Shown here: positions 59,901 to 64,000 of the stretch, piece after piece
Layout: every line of letters begins with the position of its first letter
How positions within the stretch are numbered: the stretch's first letter is position 1
Origin: Paraspadella gotoi
Taxonomy: Eukaryota; Chaetognatha
Direction: 5' to 3'
DNA length: 64,000 bases
Assembly (NCBI GenBank): GCA_051294375.1
Contig: CM119269.1
Coordinates: 10,165,056-10,229,055, forward strand
Notes under the pieces: generated by a model
What the model was told of the DNA's origin: nothing
The model's database searches: none
What the model saw: only the letters and a program-made list of their open reading frames with translations
Position numbers and translations under genes: made by a program

Positions 59901-60655
59901 AAAGCATAGCGCCGTTAAGCCAGTAGACAACGTGGATATAAAAGTACATGCGGTCACCGGCTCCCTCGCAACTCTCCACAGGCGGGAGCCCCTCCCCTCG
60001 ATTCACCTTCCAACATTCTTTAGTTTTCACACCGAGGCTATCAGACACGGTGACGAAAAGGCGATACAAGGCACCCACGAATACCTGGACATGAAAAAGC
60101 CAATGTAAGAAATGTTACAATCGCTAAGATTTACTTCGATGAGTACTCACTTCTGGATAGAGATTGAACCTCTTGAGCGCGTTGATGGTGCTGGGATATT
60201 CGGTTCCGTTGTCGATCGTCAGGTCAACGACGCCTTGGACGAACGACGGCTGATCGACCAAAGTTTTGTAATATGAATAATAAAATCCCATTTCCGTCCG
60301 AAACGACATTTCTCGCTCGGTGTCAGAGAGGTGTGAGAAATGCACCTCGTTTTCCTAAGTGAAAATTTTTTTTGTTTTTTGTTTTTGCGAACAGAACGTA
60401 TATAAACCCGAATAAAAATTCAATTATCACTACTGATCTTCATTATAACCCCGAAACCTTGAGAGTGAATATATGATTCCGATAGAGGACTCCGCAGACG
60501 ATCGTGAGAATAACGTGAAAAACTAAGATGGTTTTGGAAGATAAAATGCCGGACGTGACAATGTTAGGTGGTGTCGAGGCGTCAGAAAGTTCGGATCTTT
60601 CGTTGACGCCATTTCCAACACGTCGAGCGGCGTTGGCTTTTTTGTTTTGACCCAT
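56942..60655 (-). CDS. DPY19L1: DPY19-type protein C-mannosyltransferase
   Basis: Ten exons: 60655-60458, 60354-60151, 60084-59786, 59116-58855, 58729-58584, 58515-58346, 58271-58206, 58127-57661, 57540-57362, 57296-56942; 781 aa, phases consistent. Conserved segments include [113 protein letters not shown] and [15 protein letters not shown]. It is a multi-pass ER membrane enzyme that transfers mannose from Dol-P-Man to Trp of WxxW motifs in secreted proteins. About 75 residues in exon 8 ([16 protein letters not shown] and neighbours) form a Pro-rich loop not usual in the family. Assignment to DPY19L1 within the family is tentative. The start lies 271 bp downstream of the TJAP1-like stop. Confidence 0.92.
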
Positions 60656-60926
60656 CGGTGTTTCTTATGGTCTTTGTTTTTTTGGGGTTATAATTGTACC
60701 TAATCAAGATCACGGGAACCTATAAGTTCCATCTGAAAAATTGGAGAAAGGCCAGTTGTGGTAATTTTTAAAAAATTCAATCAAATTACGTCTGTTTTTT
60801 TTATAGATATAAATTAAGCCTTTGTTTTCCTAATAATAGACTATAGAGGTACCTAGAGCTGACTAGAAGTGGTTACAGGTATGGAAAAAATATCGATAAA
60901 TTTAAAATTTTTAAAAAAAGTAAAAT

Positions 60927-63432
60927 TCAAGAGGTATCGTCAAGAGCGACCTCCTCCATACAAGGCGCTAATTCGGGGACGACCAGCGCCACCGAACGAG
61001 AATCGGTTAAATTGGGGACTTCGACGATCCCCATTTCCGAATGCGCGGCACCACTGAGGGAAACATTGAGCCCGTCGAAGATGTGGATATCGCCCCATCC
61101 TCCGCCAGAAAGGGAACCAGTTTCGGAATCGTGACGTTTTCGTGGTTCCTCCATCTTTAAAGAATCATTGTAAATTGTAAATTGTTGGGCAACAACACTC
61201 AACCTCGGTCAAAACTGTCCTTACCAACCTTACCCTCGATCGTTTTCCCTCATTCTTTTTATGGTCAACTTTAACCTTATAAATACCATTGTTATAGACT
61301 AAGCATCTGAGCCTTTTGACTGATTTTGTTTTTAACCTTGTTAAAGAATAAAATCTTTCTTACTCTGAAACTTGTTGCGTCCACAAAATTTTCTATCGCA
61401 CCCTCACAAACCCTGGTCCTAGGTTTCCTAGGTTTACTTCGCTTCCTTGGCAAAACGACTAAACCGGTTTAATCATCATTAAAGAGGTACACGTTAACAT
61501 GAGAGTTAACATTTTGATAATGACAACTTGACAGTGAACGCGCAAGTCCAAAAAGAGCAAAATTGGGTTCGATGGTTAACTGATGCGGCTTTTAAATCTA
61601 TCCGTTTCCTTCTTACCCAAACAGCGTGGGAGTCGTTAACGGCGATTTGATAATTACGAGACGATGACTCTTTTGTCTCTCGACGGTCGCACGACCGCCG
61701 ATCGTATTGAGCCGAGTCGAGCAAAAAGGAAGAGTCGTTGGCGACGCTGGACTGCGGAGAGGGCCGTGAGGAATATCCTGATCGAGTAGCAATTTCCGCG
61801 GAGGCAACAAGATCCGGGTAAGTACTGGCATGTCGCAGGGACTTGTCCGCCTCCGAAGCTTTTGGTGTTCTGACCCGCGAGGAACTCGAAGCGGCCTGAT
61901 GAAGGGAGTGCGAAATCGTCGTTGGTCCGGCAGCGTTGCGAGTGCCTAATACCCCATCGCGACACCCGTCACCGCCGTAAATGGGACCAATCGAGGTCTG
62001 GGTCCAGTTATCGGTGGTGACGCACTGAATACGACAACGCCGGCACATATAATATCGAAGCACCTCCGCCGGTCGCCGCGCCTCCGAAGTGTAATGCATC
62101 AGCAGCCTATCCTGGTCTTCGGTGACCGAGGCCGACGAGCCGACAGAGGAAGCCCCGGGATGAGTAGCGTCGTCGAGCGCCGCTTCAAAGACGCGGGTCA
62201 AGACGGAAGTAGGAAGTTCGTCCGCAAAGTCATCGACCGGGGGTCCGTCTCCGCTTTCCGACGGGGAGAGTTGCCCTAAACGGCGGTAGGGAGAAAAACG
62301 TTAAAAAATTGCATTAAGAGTATTCAAGTTTCCAGCTCGTCGTTTTTCTTACCCGTCGAACTTGTCGTCGAAGTTTCGTTGGAAAAAGTCATCGCCGACG
62401 GAGGAAAGGTCGAGATGAAGTTGGACGGGGAGATGGTGAAATAACTCAAAAATCCCCCTATGAGGAAAAGAGCGAAAGACTTTTAAGAATAAAGAGGAGT
62501 AAGGAATTTTCCGACAGCGGGCGCTCAGGGATTTGCACCAGCAGAGAACATCCTATGTGTTTAAAATGTTTATGCTAGCACCATCACACTTATTCATTTT
62601 CTATTTCTCTTTACCCCTGGGTCCACCCTCGGATTTTCGAGACTCGTCCAGCGCTTTCATCTCGTCGTACGTGAGGCGAGCGCTGACGCGGTCGCGCAAT
62701 TCAGCAGGGAGATCATCGATGCGACGCGGCAGGAATGAAGAGGATCGGACGTGCAGTAGTCGCGTCGCTAGGGAGCAGTCATGGCGGAGTCGTGCGTTCG
62801 CATCCTCGAGTTGACGAACGCGAATCGTGGTCGACTGAAGAGAGAGAAATTGTTTGTGAATATGAACTTAGTCTTACCCCAATTTTCCCTCCGCAAACTA
62901 CTTTAAGTTCGGCGTCCAACGAGCGAACAAGCGCTTGAAGACATGAGTTTTTCCCGTCAACTTCGTCGGCTTTCGAAAGAATTTTCTCTTCCAGCATCTG
63001 GTTAACGCGTTGCATTTGTCGATGACTCTCCAACAACCGATCGTATTTGTCGCGGTGTGAGCGCAACTCCGTCTTAAAGGGTTAACCACGATGTAAGAGA
63101 GGTCACGGGGAAGCTGAGATTTTTTAAAAAGTTTGTCTCGAGACGATAAACACCTGCAACTTTTTGGCTTCATTCTGTCCGCGTTGACGGCTTTCGATAA
63201 GCGCATGTTCCAATTTTTGTACGTGTTCGTTGTTCTGCTTAAGACGGGCATTGAGGACCTCGATCTGATGCTGAAGATCGAGATTCGCGGTAGTCGTGAC
63301 GAGATGATGATGGTGATGATAGTGAGTCGTCGTTTTGGCGGGAGGAGACGATGTAGTAGAAAAAGATGGTTTTTGGTTAGCCAATTCCGAGTCCTTGTCA
63401 AATTCCTTCAAAGAGAAATGTGGTGAATTCAT
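60927..63432 (-). CDS. TJAP1: Tight-junction-associated protein 1 (Pilt) homologue
   Basis: Six exons: 63432-63154, 63072-62902, 62834-62615, 62457-62353, 62275-61617, 61154-60927; 553 aa (human TJAP1 about 557), all phases consistent. The N-terminus is low-complexity (THYHHHHHLVTTT), then a coiled coil. Diagnostic blocks are DKYDRLLESHRQMQRVNQML and LEDANARLRHDCSLATRLL followed by IDDLPAELRDRVSARL, matching the vertebrate DKFRRLQNSY..., RYRLDCNLAVQLL and DLPCELQDMV order. The remainder is Ser-rich and probably disordered, with YYMCRRCRIQC in exon 5. In vertebrates the protein sits at the Golgi and tight junctions and binds Dlg1. Here only homology is claimed. The last intron (about 460 bp) is the longest. 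Confidence 0.85.
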
Positions 63433-63692
63433 GTTGTGAATTTTATATCATATAAAATGTAGGAGAAAAAGTAAATTAATTACATCAGTTAATAATGCTA
63501 AAATAATTTAAATAATGCTAAATTGAATTATAAATTCACACGTCTTTTACTTGCATAGTTGAAAAGAGAAATGGGTGTGAGTTAAGAAACTATTAAAGAA
63601 TGGAATGTGAAAGATTAAAGAGCGTGGAAATCTTTTTTTCCATCTCTTTCATTCCTGGGTGAAAAGCATACTGCCATTAAAAAAAGTAAACA

Positions 63693-63752
<60 letters not shown>

Positions 63753-64000
63753 ATAAAAAAATTCAGTATAGTAATAATCGAGGACATTTAAAAATCAAGA
63801 ACGAAAAGGCACAAGTTGGAATCGCGGCAAAAACCACAAGGAGCTACGAATCACCTTCAGCACACAAAAGGGACAGAGGAAAAAAAATGCTAAGTAATTA
63901 GCGAAAGCCATCGACTCAAACAAGAGAGAAAAATGGGAAAGAAAGAAAAAAAAACGAGGCTGGCTTTTTCGGTCAGTGGCAAGTATGAAATGCAATAAGT
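63433..64000. other. Upstream flank of TJAP1-like gene with GA array
   Basis: AT-rich flank with a pure GA microsatellite at about 63697-63749. No further gene was recognised before the window ends. Confidence 0.6.

Overview
This is a window from a nuclear animal genome, most likely an AT-rich, repeat-laden invertebrate. The genes have many short exons with spliceosomal introns, and the families are animal ones: MANF, ezrin/radixin/moesin, a NEMO/optineurin-type adaptor, TJAP1, and a kringle/thyroglobulin membrane protein. The species cannot be named from the sequence. All exon models below were joined by hand from GT-AG (two GC-AG) borders and reading phase.

Layout. 1-11,700 holds repeats only: a fold-back element, Helentron-like elements, minisatellites and microsatellites. 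11,739-35,799 (+) is one large gene, open at its 5' end, for a multi-domain secreted/ectodomain protein with thyroglobulin-1, antistasin-like, lustrin-like, kringle and thyroglobulin-1 modules, one membrane segment and a tyrosine-rich tail. Its introns hold most of the mobile elements: a Penelope-like relic, hAT-like MITEs with clean 8-bp target duplications, a 1.84-kb element with perfect 30-bp inverted ends, SINEs, and hammerhead-ribozyme-like motifs. 38,013-45,370 (+) encodes an unrecognised 354-residue Cys-rich zinc-binding protein whose cysteine spacing recalls Rab-effector (RIM/rabphilin) zinc fingers. A second Penelope-like relic, with a GIY-YIG domain, sits inside an intron of this gene.

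45,907-64,000 is compact and gene-rich. It holds MANF (-), a NEMO/optineurin-like gene (+), an ERM gene (-), a DPY19-type C-mannosyltransferase (-) and a TJAP1/Pilt-like gene (-). MANF and the NEMO/optineurin-like gene are divergent and share a 472-bp intergenic region. That region carries a perfect ERSE-II unfolded-protein-response element oriented toward MANF, with a TATA box between it and the MANF start. The NEMO/optineurin-like and ERM genes converge. DPY19 and TJAP1 lie head to tail 271 bp apart.

The most interesting material is: (1) the undescribed domain order of the membrane protein; (2) the optineurin-like protein with a candidate LC3-interacting motif next to a Ser near its N-terminus; (3) the ERSE-II element; (4) the zinc-binding protein of unknown family; (5) a Helentron-like, pearl-type non-autonomous family with shared hairpin ends, interrupted by a hAT MITE in one copy and ending 9 bp from a splice acceptor in another; (6) repeated hammerhead-like motifs.
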